A stretch of 64,000 nucleotides of DNA, taken from assembly GCF_024749285.1 (NCBI RefSeq), contig NZ_CP087196.1, positions 2,604,001-2,668,000 of the forward strand, read 5' to 3'. Shown here in pieces: positions 1 through 9,122 of this stretch. The DNA comes from Pseudomonas sp. B21-015 (GTDB lineage Bacteria > Pseudomonadota > Gammaproteobacteria > Pseudomonadales > Pseudomonadaceae). The first letter of the stretch is position 1; each line of letters starts with the position of its first letter. A program made the position numbers and the translations under genes. Under the pieces are notes generated by a model. The model worked only from the letters and a program-made list of their open reading frames with translations, was not told the DNA's origin and searched no databases.

Positions 1-691
1 TGCTGTACTTGGAGTCGGTCAGGATGACCACGCCGGCGTGTCCGTTTGATTGTGCCACTGCCGCCATGGCCGTGAGGCGAGCCACTTCGAGCGGGTCGGT
101 CGTGACGTTCATGGCCACCGGCGTACCGTCAATCGGCCCGGGGCGTGCCCCGGCGTGCCAGCCAACCACCGGCACATCCCTGTTGGCGAAGAGGATCAGC
201 GCCGCATTGTTCTCAAGGGCATCGGAGCCGCACAGAATGAGGCCGTCGGGTTTCGCTGCAAGGGCATCGGAAAAGGCCTTTGCGCGCCCGGCCGATGATC
301 CAGCGCCATCGAATATCTTCAGCGTCCAGCCCATCGCCTTGGCTGCCTCGCGAGCGCCCTGCGCGACACCGACAATTCCTCCGTTACGCAAATCTTCTGC
401 GACAAGGGCGATGCTCTTGCCCCGCAGGGCTTGCGGGCCGGATTCAGGGCCGCTCCAGCGAACGGCTTCGAGGGTGGCCCTGGAAACGATTTCCTGCGCT
501 TGAATCACCGTAACCGTGGCGTTTTCGACTCCCGCTGCGGTTGGCAGGTTCTGGCCGTATCCGGAAGTTGCCGCGCAAAGACAGAAAACCGAAATTGAAG
601 CCATCCAGAGTAACCGGAGCCTGATCAGACAGGTTCGATCACCGCATGTGATGCCGGGTATGGAGCTGATGGCGCGATCATAGTTTGGCAT
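1..691 (-). CDS. Periplasmic sugar-type substrate-binding protein (partial, runs off left edge)
   Basis: An open minus-strand frame begins at the ATG at 689-691 and continues past base 1 (230 codons visible). About residues 22-40 form a hydrophobic stretch after Arg residues, as in a signal peptide. A downstream Met at residue 30 is an alternative start and would give a more normal signal peptide. The body reads like the type-1 periplasmic binding fold: a first beta strand GKSIALVAEDLRNGG, then helix GVAQGAREAAKAMGW, then KPDGLILCGSD, then DVPVVGWHAG and GVVILTDSKYS. This pattern (two 'I am strand' segments around KPDG and PVV) is usual for the RbsB/BMP family, which captures sugars or nucleosides for an ABC importer. 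No importer genes are in view. The ligand cannot be told. Family assignment is fairly sure; start codon is not. Confidence 0.7.
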   Translation of the reverse strand, partial: MPNYDRAISSIPGITCGDRTCLIRLRLLWMASISVFCLCAATSGYGQNLPTAAGVENATVTVIQAQEIVSRATLEAVRWSGPESGPQALRGKSIALVAEDLRNGGIVGVAQGAREAAKAMGWTLKIFDGAGSSAGRAKAFSDALAAKPDGLILCGSDALENNAALILFANRDVPVVGWHAGARPGPIDGTPVAMNVTTDPLEVARLTAMAAVAQSNGHAGVVILTDSKYS

Positions 692-1234
692 GGCGTCCCT
701 TTCTGCCAAGAGTGCAGCAGCGTTCACTAGTTGAAAGGATAGTCGGTTCTGCCGTCATCGGGTCTTTTGGGTGAAGTACGCGAACTTTGATCCTGAATAT
801 TCAGCAAATGGGGCAGGGGCCATGGCGCAAAACAAGGGACGAAGGCCAATCGCATCGTTGACTACATCGAGTGGTTTTACAAGGCTTCGACTGTGCATGA
901 ACACCAGGCAAAAAAAACGGCACCCGGTGTTTTTGTTTGTGTGTGATTTGTTGGGCTGTGGCGAGGAAAAGATCGCAATCTCTACATTCGTTCCGCCGCT
1001 TTCTGCGAAAACTATCCTCAGGAATGTTGCTCGCACCCTCATCCATGCAACCCGTTCAGTCCTACTGCTCAAGCATCAAACTGCGCCAAACGATCACTGG
1101 CGGTTCAACAGACACAACGTCCGGTTGCAGCTCTTCCTGTTTCTGCAACTTTGGCGAAGTCACCCCGGATGTTGACTGCTGAATCGGCAAACGCTGCGCA
1201 GCCTCTGCGGTCGACTCGTCGATAGGTGGCGTAG
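692..1234. other. Intergenic stretch without a convincing gene
   Basis: Open frames exist on both strands here (for example 755-1072 minus and 771-1175 plus) but they overlap each other antisense, have no clear ribosome binding site and resemble no family I know. The stretch separates the binding-protein gene, which reads left, from the end of the MDR gene. I see no clear terminator. Confidence 0.4.
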
Positions 1235-2233
1235 TCATTTGATCGTCACAACGACCTTGCCCTTGGCTCGTCCCTGCTCGACGTACTTCAATGCCTCTGC
1301 CGTTGATTCAAAGGTGAAGGAGCGGTCAACCACAGGTTTGATGATTCCGCCCTCAATGAGCGGGGTGATTTGTTGCAGTTGGGCGCCATTGGCCCGCATG
1401 AACACGAACGCGTAGCTGACGTCCTGCTTGCGTGCCTTGCGCCGAATACCGAGGCTCAGCAGGCGCATGACTTGCTTCAATGGCCAGGACAACCCTTGCT
1501 GCTGCGCGAACTGCGCAGTGGGTGGCCCTGAGATGGAAATGAGTTGGCCACCGGGCTTGAGGACCTTGAGTGACTTCTCCAGCACGTCCGCGCCGAGGCT
1601 GTTCAACACCACGTCGTAGTCGTGCAAGACACGTTCGAAGTTCTGCTGTGTGTAGTCGATCACCAGATCGGCCCCCAGCGCCTTCACCCATTCGACATTC
1701 GTGGTGCTGGTGGTGGTCGCGACAAAGGCGCCGAGGTGTTTGGCAAGTTGGATGGCGAGGGTGCCGACACCGCCGGAACCGGCGTGGATCAGCACTTTCT
1801 GGCCCTTTTTCAGTTGGGCGGTTTCGACCAGCACTTGCCAGGCGGTCAGTGCGACCAAGGGGATGGACGCGGCGTGTGCCATGTTGGTATTGGCAGGTTT
1901 CAGGGCGATCGCGTCTTCGTTCATGGCGATCAATTGAGCGAACGTCCCGATCCGCGCTTCGGGCGGGCGAGCGTAGACTTCATCTCCCGGTTTGAACCGT
2001 TTCACTTGCGAGCCAACCTCAACCACGACGCCCGCCAGGTCATTGCCCAGTACCAGCGGAAATGAATAGGGCAGGATCAGTTTGAATTCGCCTTTGCGGA
2101 TCTTCGAGTCCAGCAGGTTGACGCTGCTGGCGTGCACCTCAATCAAGACGTCGTGGGCACCCACCGCGGGGGCGGGGACTTCGCCAATGCGCCCGGTGTT
2201 CTTGCCATAGCGATCAATTAAAAATGCCTTCAT
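1235..2233 (-). CDS. Zinc-independent MDR (quinone oxidoreductase-like) NADP-dependent dehydrogenase
   Basis: The 332-residue product matches the medium-chain dehydrogenase/reductase fold in full length. The N-terminal GroES-like domain contains HASSVNLLDSKIRKG and GNDLAGVVVEVGSQV, and the Rossmann domain has the AGSGGVGTLAIQLAKHLGA nucleotide-binding loop at about residues 152-170. The catalytic-zinc Cys/His ligands of alcohol dehydrogenases are absent, so it belongs to the quinone oxidoreductase/zeta-crystallin type that reduces quinones or enals with NADPH. It is the last of four same-strand genes (Old Yellow Enzyme, SDR, hydrolase, MDR) spaced 55-85 bp apart and probably forms one unit with them under the divergent TetR gene. 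The substrate is unknown. Confidence 0.88.
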   Translation of the reverse strand: MKAFLIDRYGKNTGRIGEVPAPAVGAHDVLIEVHASSVNLLDSKIRKGEFKLILPYSFPLVLGNDLAGVVVEVGSQVKRFKPGDEVYARPPEARIGTFAQLIAMNEDAIALKPANTNMAHAASIPLVALTAWQVLVETAQLKKGQKVLIHAGSGGVGTLAIQLAKHLGAFVATTTSTTNVEWVKALGADLVIDYTQQNFERVLHDYDVVLNSLGADVLEKSLKVLKPGGQLISISGPPTAQFAQQQGLSWPLKQVMRLLSLGIRRKARKQDVSYAFVFMRANGAQLQQITPLIEGGIIKPVVDRSFTFESTAEALKYVEQGRAKGKVVVTIK

Positions 2234-2301
2234 CGTTGTACGGCTCTTGTCAGGTTGGAATGAGGGGGGCGGAGCGTTTGCGGCGTTAATGTGCCGTGTT
2301 G

Positions 2302-3171
2302 TCAGGCATCAAGGAACGCCAGTGCCTTGGTCACAAAGTCAACGTAGTGCTGGAAAATGCCGCCGTGCCCGGCATCCTCATAAATCACAAACTGTGCGTT
2401 GGGGATGCGGTTGGCCAGCGCAATCGAGTTAACACAGGGCACCATGATGTCGTTGTCGCCGTTGACGATCAGCGTCGGTATCCGCAAGCGCCCGAGGTTT
2501 TGGGGTGCCTGTTTGCCCCACGCGATGATGGCTTTCAACTGCCGCAGGAAAGCACTGGGCGTCGGGCCTTTGTCGCGATTTTTTTTGCGCTCTTTCAAGC
2601 GTTGCAAATACTGCGATGCGGTTCGACGGCCATTGGGCGTCGAAGTAAAGAACAGGTAGAACTTGGGATCTCGCAAGGTCAGCAAGCCTTTGATCATCAA
2701 TGGCCACGTCACCGAACCGACCTTGTCGATACCGGTGCCGCCGGCCGGCCCGGTGCCGGTGAGAATCAAGCGGCGCACCAATTCGGGCGCCTTCAGGGCG
2801 ATGTCCTGAGCGACGAAGCCGCCGAGTGAAAAACCGAGCACATCGACTGTCTCGAAACCCAGCGCGCGTATCAGTTGAATGGCATCGTCTGCCATTTCGC
2901 CGACCGTCAGTGGCGCGGTTCCACCAGAGCCGCCGATCCCGCGATAGTCGGTGGCAATGACGCGTCGCGTTTGCGCCAGGCCATCGATGATCGCGGGGTC
3001 GAAGTTGTCCAGCACCGCGCCCCAATGGTTGAACAGTACGAGGGGAACGCCGGTCTTGGGGCCGATGTCGCGATAGGCGAAGGGAATGCCTTTGACCGTG
3101 ATCGACTGGTTCGTCGCGTTGATGAACGACGTCTGCGAGCCCGCGGGGTTATTTGTTTTCGTGGGGGTCAT
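2302..3171 (-). CDS. Alpha/beta-fold hydrolase
   Basis: This 289-residue protein has the alpha/beta hydrolase layout: oxyanion segment LFNHWGAVLDN near residue 48, nucleophile elbow GFSLGG with the Ser at about residue 114, an acid in IVNGDNDIMVP and a C-terminal catalytic His in EDAGHGG. Length is normal for the soluble esterase/haloperoxidase-like group. It sits 68 bp upstream of the MDR gene and 85 bp downstream of the SDR gene on the same strand, which points to a shared transcript. The family includes esterases, epoxide hydrolases and perhydrolases, and the sequence alone does not choose among them. An N-terminal extension of about 20 residues rich in Thr and Asn precedes the fold and does not look like a signal peptide. 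Confidence 0.85.
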   Translation of the reverse strand: MTPTKTNNPAGSQTSFINATNQSITVKGIPFAYRDIGPKTGVPLVLFNHWGAVLDNFDPAIIDGLAQTRRVIATDYRGIGGSGGTAPLTVGEMADDAIQLIRALGFETVDVLGFSLGGFVAQDIALKAPELVRRLILTGTGPAGGTGIDKVGSVTWPLMIKGLLTLRDPKFYLFFTSTPNGRRTASQYLQRLKERKKNRDKGPTPSAFLRQLKAIIAWGKQAPQNLGRLRIPTLIVNGDNDIMVPCVNSIALANRIPNAQFVIYEDAGHGGIFQHYVDFVTKALAFLDA

Positions 3172-3255
3172 GTCTACTCCGAACAGAGGCCCGTAGTCGA
3201 TGCAGTGCCTTGGGCGCCTGCATCGAAACCTGCACGGGTGTTCGCTACAAAATGA

Positions 3256-4044
3256 TCACTGTTGGGTCTGGTAGCGCTGGGCAACCGCAGACTGGCGGAT
3301 TTGCTGCAGCAGGCCCTGACGTGCGGTCTGCAGGCTATCCCAGCGTTCAGCTTCGTGCAGCGGCGGGATAGTCACCGGCTCACGCCGATCGAAACCGACC
3401 AGTGCGGCATCCACCAGATCGCCCACTTCCATGATTTCGTTCAAGGTGTTGATGTCGACGCCGGAGCGATCCCATATTTCCGTGCGGGTGGCGGCCGGCA
3501 GCACGGCCTGCACGTAAACGCCCAGGGGTGAAAGTTCCAGGCTCAGGCCTTGGGAAAGGAACAGCACAAACGCCTTGGTCGCACCGTAGACCGACATGCC
3601 GAACTCCGGCGCCAGACCCACCACCGAACCGATGTTGATGATCGCGCCTTCGCCTGCTTTGGCCAGGCGTGGGGCGATGGCGCTGGCGAGCCGCACCAGC
3701 GCCGTGGTGTTGAGGGCGACCAGTTGCGCAACGCTGTCGGTGCTTTGGTCGATGAAGTTGCCCGACAGAGCGGCGCCGGCGTTATTGACGAGGATGCCGA
3801 TACGGGCGTCGTCGCGCAGGCGGGACTCAACGGTTGTCAGATCGCTGAGTTGGGTCAGATCCGCCGGAATCACATCGACGGTGACGCCGTGTTCGCTGCG
3901 CAATCGGGCTGCTAGAGCGTCCAAGCGTGCCTGGTCGCGGGCGACCATGACCAGATCGTGACCGCGTTGGGCGAAGCGTTCGGCGTAGACGGCGCCGATG
4001 CCAGTGGAGGCGCCAGTGATGAGAACAGTAGGGCGAGTGCTCAT
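3256..4044 (-). CDS. Short-chain dehydrogenase/reductase
   Basis: The 262-residue product is a classical SDR. The NAD(P)-binding motif ITGASTGIG is at residues 10-18, the conserved NNAG is in VNNAGAALSG near residue 87, and the catalytic Tyr and Lys are in VYGATKAF near residue 153. An Arg at the end of beta strand 2 (VARDQARLDAL) suggests preference for NADPH. It is the second gene of the four-gene redox group, following the Old Yellow Enzyme gene after 55 bp. In other pseudomonads such SDRs are found beside TetR regulators in solvent or quinone stress operons; a role in handling reactive carbonyls is inference only. Confidence 0.88.
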   Translation of the reverse strand: MSTRPTVLITGASTGIGAVYAERFAQRGHDLVMVARDQARLDALAARLRSEHGVTVDVIPADLTQLSDLTTVESRLRDDARIGILVNNAGAALSGNFIDQSTDSVAQLVALNTTALVRLASAIAPRLAKAGEGAIINIGSVVGLAPEFGMSVYGATKAFVLFLSQGLSLELSPLGVYVQAVLPAATRTEIWDRSGVDINTLNEIMEVGDLVDAALVGFDRREPVTIPPLHEAERWDSLQTARQGLLQQIRQSAVAQRYQTQQ

Positions 4045-4099
4045 GGGGTCATCTCTCTTTCAGAATGGGTGAAAACAGAAAAGCGCGGTCGCTGATTGC

Positions 4100-4915
<816 letters not shown>

Positions 4916-4922
4916 CTAAACT

Positions 4923-4960
4923 GTCAACAATTTTGATTATGACCAACATCTATGTATTAT
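4923..4960 (+). promoter_or_regulatory. Probable promoter and operator region between TetR gene and redox genes
   Basis: TTGATT at 4933-4938 is followed after 16 bp by TATTAT at 4955-4960, a fair sigma-70 promoter for the TetR gene starting at 4999. The -35 element lies inside an AT-rich stretch bounded by GTCA at 4923-4926 and TGAC at 4940-4943, a weak dyad of the size TetR dimers bind. Autoregulation and control of the divergent genes are inferred from the layout only. Confidence 0.35.
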
Positions 4961-4998
4961 TGGGCGCATGATTTCCCAGTGGACATGAGGTATTGCAC

Positions 4999-5586
4999 GT
5001 GAGAGTGACCAAAGCCCAGGCGCAGGCCAATCGGGAGCACATCGTTGAGACGGCCTCTGAGCTGTTCCGTGAGCGCGGCTTCGACGGCGTCGGTGTGTCG
5101 GATCTCATGGCGGCTGCCGGTTTCACCCACGGAGGTTTCTACAAGCATTTCGGTTCGAAGGCCGACCTGATGGCCGAAGCCTCGGCCAGCAGCCTTTCCA
5201 AATCGCTGGAAGTTGCTGAGTCGCTCGATGTACCGGGCTTTATCGATGTCTATGTGACGAGGGAGCATCGGGACGGACGTGGCAGCGGTTGCACCATGGC
5301 CGCGTTGTGTAGCGACGCGGCGCGTCAATCGGATGATTTGAAAGCGACGTTTGCCGAAGGGGTCGAGCACACCCTGCAAACCCTGGGGGACAAATATCCG
5401 ACTAGCCCGGATGCTGTCCCGGGTGAAGGGAGAAAGAAAATGATCGACCTGCTGTCTCGTGCTGTCGGTGCGATTATTTTGTCGCGTGCCTGCCCGGATG
5501 ATTCCGCGCTGGCGGATGAGATCCTTGAGGTGTGCCGCGCTGAAATGTTTGCTTCGTTGCCGGTCAATGAAGAGGACGCGGTGTAG
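4999..5586 (+). CDS. TetR-family transcriptional regulator
   Basis: The N-terminal helix-turn-helix is clear: NREHIVETASELFRERGFDG, then GVSDLMAAAGFTHGGFYKHF, the tail of the TetR DNA-binding domain. The C-terminal ligand domain includes GSGCTMAALCSDAAR, typical of the TetR subgroup that sits beside oxidoreductase genes. I place the start at the GTG at 4999 because GAGG at 4987-4990 lies 8 bp upstream and relatives begin MRVTKAQAQ; the TTG at 4993 is too close to the ribosome binding site. The gene diverges from the Old Yellow Enzyme/SDR/hydrolase/MDR group and most likely represses it. The conserved Cys in the GC-TMAAL segment might sense electrophiles, but that is a guess. Confidence 0.88.
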   Translation: MRVTKAQAQANREHIVETASELFRERGFDGVGVSDLMAAAGFTHGGFYKHFGSKADLMAEASASSLSKSLEVAESLDVPGFIDVYVTREHRDGRGSGCTMAALCSDAARQSDDLKATFAEGVEHTLQTLGDKYPTSPDAVPGEGRKKMIDLLSRAVGAIILSRACPDDSALADEILEVCRAEMFASLPVNEEDAV

Positions 5587-5759
5587 AAGGGCAGGTCATT
5601 CAAAGCGTGGTTTTCGGTAGAGCTTCGATTTTTATGCTCTGGTCAGAAAGTCAACTTTTGGTCAAATGCTGCGATTTATGAACGGCTACTTTTGGCTGTG
5701 GATTCAATCGGTCAGCCAACTACTTCAGCGTCCATAACGCAGCACATCAGGTCACCATA

Positions 5760-7715
5760 TCAGTGCAACTTGGCTTCTTGCCGTTTGAGCGTGGCTATCA
5801 TCTCAGGCTCACTGGTTTCCTTCTTTAGCACCAGGCTGATGCCTCTATCGTCATCGACGAACAATAAGCCAAGCTTAAGCATTTTACCTACTACAGCCTC
5901 GAATCGCTCAGACGAACTCAAGGACTTTGCAACCGTTTTCAGCTTCTGCGGCGCAGAGAATCGCTCTAGCAGGTCTCGCTCGAACTCATCAAGTCGGTGC
6001 AATCTTACAAGGCTCGTCCGTGAGTCATACACATAGGCACCTTCTGCGTCCGTCATGAAATGAAGCTGCGGCAGTCTGTTCCCCTGAAACCAGGCATTAC
6101 GCCATATGGCAACCCGAAAAGATAATTCGTCGGCGTACTTTTCCAAGTTTAGTTTGTAAGTTGCTTGGTCATGAGTATCCTCAAAATAATATGCCAAGTC
6201 GTTAAGTTCGCTTTCCGGAACATTATATATATAACGATAGACCTGCGCGGGGCGAAGGGCTAAATCGAATTTTTCCGGATACCAGGTGTACGGGCTGTTT
6301 CGATGAAAACCTACAGGGCTTATTCCCATCGGAGGAGGTAGATGAGTGAGATGCGGGATCCACCGACGATACTGTTCGTAATAGTCGGCTGTTTCACCGG
6401 GAAGCCCAATCAGAAATGTCCACATCGGCGTCAGACCATAATGAGCACATTGTTTGAGGTGAGCGATGTTGTGGCTTGAGCTGGTGCCCTTGTCCATTAA
6501 CTTTAACAGGCTTGAAGATAAGGCCTCAACGCCAGGCTGGATCGCCTTCACCCCAGCTAAACCCAAGGCCTGGAGATCATTCTCGGCCATGGTAGTTCGC
6601 ACCTCATAGAACAGCGTGTTCTTTGTTCCAAGTTTCAAGTGGGGCATTACCTGCTGTGGGTAGCTCTTTGGCAGCAACTGATCACAACACTCAAAGAAAC
6701 TGGCTCGCTCCTCATGAGTTGCGACCACTGAATTAATATATACTACCGCCTTTTCAACGGACATTGACTTGTAGCTGATATCCCAGCCGCACGAACCACA
6801 GAACGTACAGTGAGACTTCTCTCCCCACCAGCAGCCGCGGGAAGTTTCTAAAACTAAACGTGGGCTAAAATTGGGTTGCAACGGCTGAATAATGCGTTCG
6901 AAACTGTCCAGAAAATCATGATAATTTATCGTTACTACATGGTCTATACTCCTTTCTGGCCCATGCAAAGCAATCGTCGGAAAGCCATCTCCAAAGATAT
7001 AGTTCTGTTTAATTACAGCGTTCGTAGGTGTTTCTGAAGCGATGGCATTGGTATCCCAATCAATGTCGCATTTGTTGAACCGAGAGAAAAAGCCTGGGAT
7101 TACATGGCAGCGCTCCATCTGCTGATTTAGTAGATGTCTTATAAATAATGGAAAACTAATCAGTCCCGAGCCAGAGCAAACGAAATCCAGGCAATTGAAA
7201 TTCCGAATCAAAGCCTTCCCCATCTTTCCTTCGCAGTTGCCTCCTCCCATGATGACAACTCGCTTTCCTGGATACTGACGCAACTTTTCCGCCAATGCCA
7301 ACGAAGGCACTGTTTGCTGGTATAAGGAAGTCAAGCCGATGACATCATAGCTGTCGAGATTATACTTCCTGATAAGGTCATCCAGAAAGCCATCAATTCG
7401 CGATCTGATGTCAAGGAGTTGCTGTTTCTTTGTCGGGTAGTATCGGTCAACATATTCATGGGCTACTACATCACCGTCCGGAAAAAATACACTGCTAAAC
7501 AACCATTCTCCCAGTAGCAATGTTTCCGAATCGGCTATTTTCTGATAGGTGTCAAGCCCTGTCCATATCGCAAAATCATGTTGAAAATAGTGAACTTCGA
7601 TACTTGTGCGATTGGCTATATCTGGGTCTTCCTGAAGGACCGATTTCAATTGGGAAAGTGCCAGTGAAGGGCTTTCCAAATAACAAAACGGCATGTTTAT
7701 CAAAGCAATATCCAT
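5760..7715 (-). CDS. Cobalamin-binding-type radical SAM protein of the RiPP-maturation C-methyltransferase family
   Basis: The 651-residue protein has an N-terminal Rossmann-like B12-binding region (IALINMPF, then DVIGLTSLYQQTVPSLALA, then VVIMGGGNCEG) and a central radical SAM core. The cluster motif is ETSRGCWWGEKSHCTFCG with Cys295, Cys303 and Cys306, a CX7CX2C spacing. The CWWGE-xHCTFCG signature is, as I know the family, characteristic of radical SAM enzymes annotated as RiPP maturation C-methyltransferases, which methylate unactivated carbons of peptide side chains. No RiPP precursor gene is beside it. It follows the first MBL-fold gene by 79 bp on the same strand, so the two are probably co-transcribed. 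GGGAAGG before the ATG supports the start. The region is visibly AT-richer than the NRPS genes, suggesting separate ancestry. Confidence 0.85.
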   Translation of the reverse strand: MDIALINMPFCYLESPSLALSQLKSVLQEDPDIANRTSIEVHYFQHDFAIWTGLDTYQKIADSETLLLGEWLFSSVFFPDGDVVAHEYVDRYYPTKKQQLLDIRSRIDGFLDDLIRKYNLDSYDVIGLTSLYQQTVPSLALAEKLRQYPGKRVVIMGGGNCEGKMGKALIRNFNCLDFVCSGSGLISFPLFIRHLLNQQMERCHVIPGFFSRFNKCDIDWDTNAIASETPTNAVIKQNYIFGDGFPTIALHGPERSIDHVVTINYHDFLDSFERIIQPLQPNFSPRLVLETSRGCWWGEKSHCTFCGSCGWDISYKSMSVEKAVVYINSVVATHEERASFFECCDQLLPKSYPQQVMPHLKLGTKNTLFYEVRTTMAENDLQALGLAGVKAIQPGVEALSSSLLKLMDKGTSSSHNIAHLKQCAHYGLTPMWTFLIGLPGETADYYEQYRRWIPHLTHLPPPMGISPVGFHRNSPYTWYPEKFDLALRPAQVYRYIYNVPESELNDLAYYFEDTHDQATYKLNLEKYADELSFRVAIWRNAWFQGNRLPQLHFMTDAEGAYVYDSRTSLVRLHRLDEFERDLLERFSAPQKLKTVAKSLSSSERFEAVVGKMLKLGLLFVDDDRGISLVLKKETSEPEMIATLKRQEAKLH

Positions 7716-7794
7716 ATATGCCTTCCCTCAATGGAGGGTTTGATGTGATTAAATTGATATACGAATTTCGCAGCCAAAAAAACCTCACGGTGAC

Positions 7795-8430
7795 TTACTC
7801 TCCCAGTAAGTCATTGATTGCCTGATTTATGATGGCTGACTTCTCAGTGTGACTAACTTTCCTGCAGGGGTTTCCGGTACTGGCGAAGGAATTTGAAATC
7901 ATATATTCAAATTCAATACTCTCCAGCATCTGCAACGTTTCCGCAAACTTTCTTCTGTTTGGTGACGAAACCCAATATTGCCAACCATCATCTACCGGAA
8001 CCAAGGTGTCGCCAATGAATAAAATTTTGCATCCTTCATTATCCCAAACATAGGCGAATGCACCCGGGGTATGCCCTGGTACCGGGATGATTTGAATATC
8101 CTCAGAAAAAAATTGATTAGAGAATGACAAAGGATTAGAGACATGCAGGTCTTTGGAGTTTAAAGCTTTTGCCTCAATATCACTACAAGTCAGCGGCACG
8201 TTGAAATGTCTTGCCAGGTCTACGGTATGGCTGCTCGCATGGTGTCGATCACCTAATAAGATAGCTGATACACCACCTTGATTCTCGATCTCACCGAAAA
8301 AGCCAGTTATATTCGCTTTCGTGGCAAAAATAATATTTCCCCTCGGTCTTATTGCAAAAAATGTATGAGGGGTGGGCTCGCCGGCAGGGGTATTCCTGAG
8401 TAGGTACAAGTTAGGTAATATCAATTCCAT
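7795..8430 (-). CDS. Metallo-beta-lactamase-fold hydrolase, copy 1
   Basis: I start this gene at the ATG at 8428-8430 (protein MELILPNLYLL), preceded by AGGAATTAAG as ribosome binding site; the longer frame adds 29 residues with no counterpart in the paralogue at 11511-12164. The 211-residue protein has the MBL fold: ILLGDRHHAS, then the conserved PGHTPGAFAYVW with its metal-ligand His, then LFIGDTLVP with the bridging Asp. The usual HxHxDH motif is altered to GDRHH, as also in copy 2. Both copies share a Cys near the C-terminus (GNPCRK / GGPCRK) and the WQYWVS segment. Its position directly upstream of the cobalamin-type radical SAM gene repeats the MBL/radical-SAM pairing seen at 10.1-12.2 kb. 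The substrate is unknown; thioester or ester hydrolysis is possible. Confidence 0.8.
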   Translation of the reverse strand: MELILPNLYLLRNTPAGEPTPHTFFAIRPRGNIIFATKANITGFFGEIENQGGVSAILLGDRHHASSHTVDLARHFNVPLTCSDIEAKALNSKDLHVSNPLSFSNQFFSEDIQIIPVPGHTPGAFAYVWDNEGCKILFIGDTLVPVDDGWQYWVSSPNRRKFAETLQMLESIEFEYMISNSFASTGNPCRKVSHTEKSAIINQAINDLLGE

Positions 8431-9122
8431 CTTAATTCCTGTCATCATGATAATATGAAATATTAACCAGTTCGTTGCCGAAATGGTGCGCGGCAATGAG
8501 CATGGCGCTAAGTCCAACTATGTATAGCAGAGCGTTTATAGTTGTCAATCGAGCTAGCTCTAAAAGTTGCCGAAATCTGCAACGCGCCGGACTAGCGCAA
8601 TCCCATGCTCAAGCGCTGTACCGCTTGGTAGAAAATTGAGAAGTACTGCGGGCTATAACAGGCTGTTTTTGGCGGATGCTGGAAACGTCAGGGGTGTTCT
8701 GTATTAAACGACGCGATATTCCAGGTGTCATATCAAGTTTCAAGTGCGGCGACTTCGCTCCACACCTTTCCGTGCGATAAAACACACGACAGAGTCACCC
8801 GGGGTGATATTTAAAAAAAATCCTAGGCACGGTGGAAAGTGCCCTGACTCTGGACTAGAGTTGTTCGTGTCTGAAAGCGTTGGGGGAAATGACTTACGTT
8901 TTGGTTCACATGGTTTTGTCTTTTTCAAGGGGATTGGCTGTAGATTGCCGCCCTGTTGAAGCTAACATGAGCAGCAGGCTTTCCTTACTCTCTGCTTCAC
9001 GTTAGTCATTGGAGTCGCTTTCGTTCGAACCTGACGTTGCGCAACATCTCTTGTTCGAACCTCAGTCCCAGATAGCCGAAGTACTGATCAACAATATCTT
9101 CTAGTGCCTCGAGAGAACTCAC
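8431..9122. other. Intergenic region with palindromic boxes upstream of the pirin gene
   Basis: Nearly 700 bp without a convincing gene. Short frames (for example 8744-8959 plus) lack ribosome binding sites and family resemblance. The right end holds three perfect palindromes described separately at 9023-9060. The left part would contain the promoter for the MBL/radical SAM pair, but I could not fix its elements. Confidence 0.4.
9023..9060. promoter_or_regulatory. Cluster of three palindromes, probable operator upstream of the pirin gene
   Basis: GTTCGAAC, a perfect 8-bp palindrome, occurs at 9023-9030 and again at 9053-9060, exactly 30 bp apart (about three helical turns). Between them at 9036-9045 lies GTTGCGCAAC, a perfect 10-bp palindrome. 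Each GTTCGAAC is followed by CT. The arrangement looks like a multi-site operator about 60-100 bp upstream of the pirin start; the regulator is unknown. Confidence 0.45.

Noticed and set aside
755..1175. Overlapping frames on both strands near 0.8-1.2 kb
   Set aside because: Neither has start context or motifs; they oppose each other and neither looks like protein.
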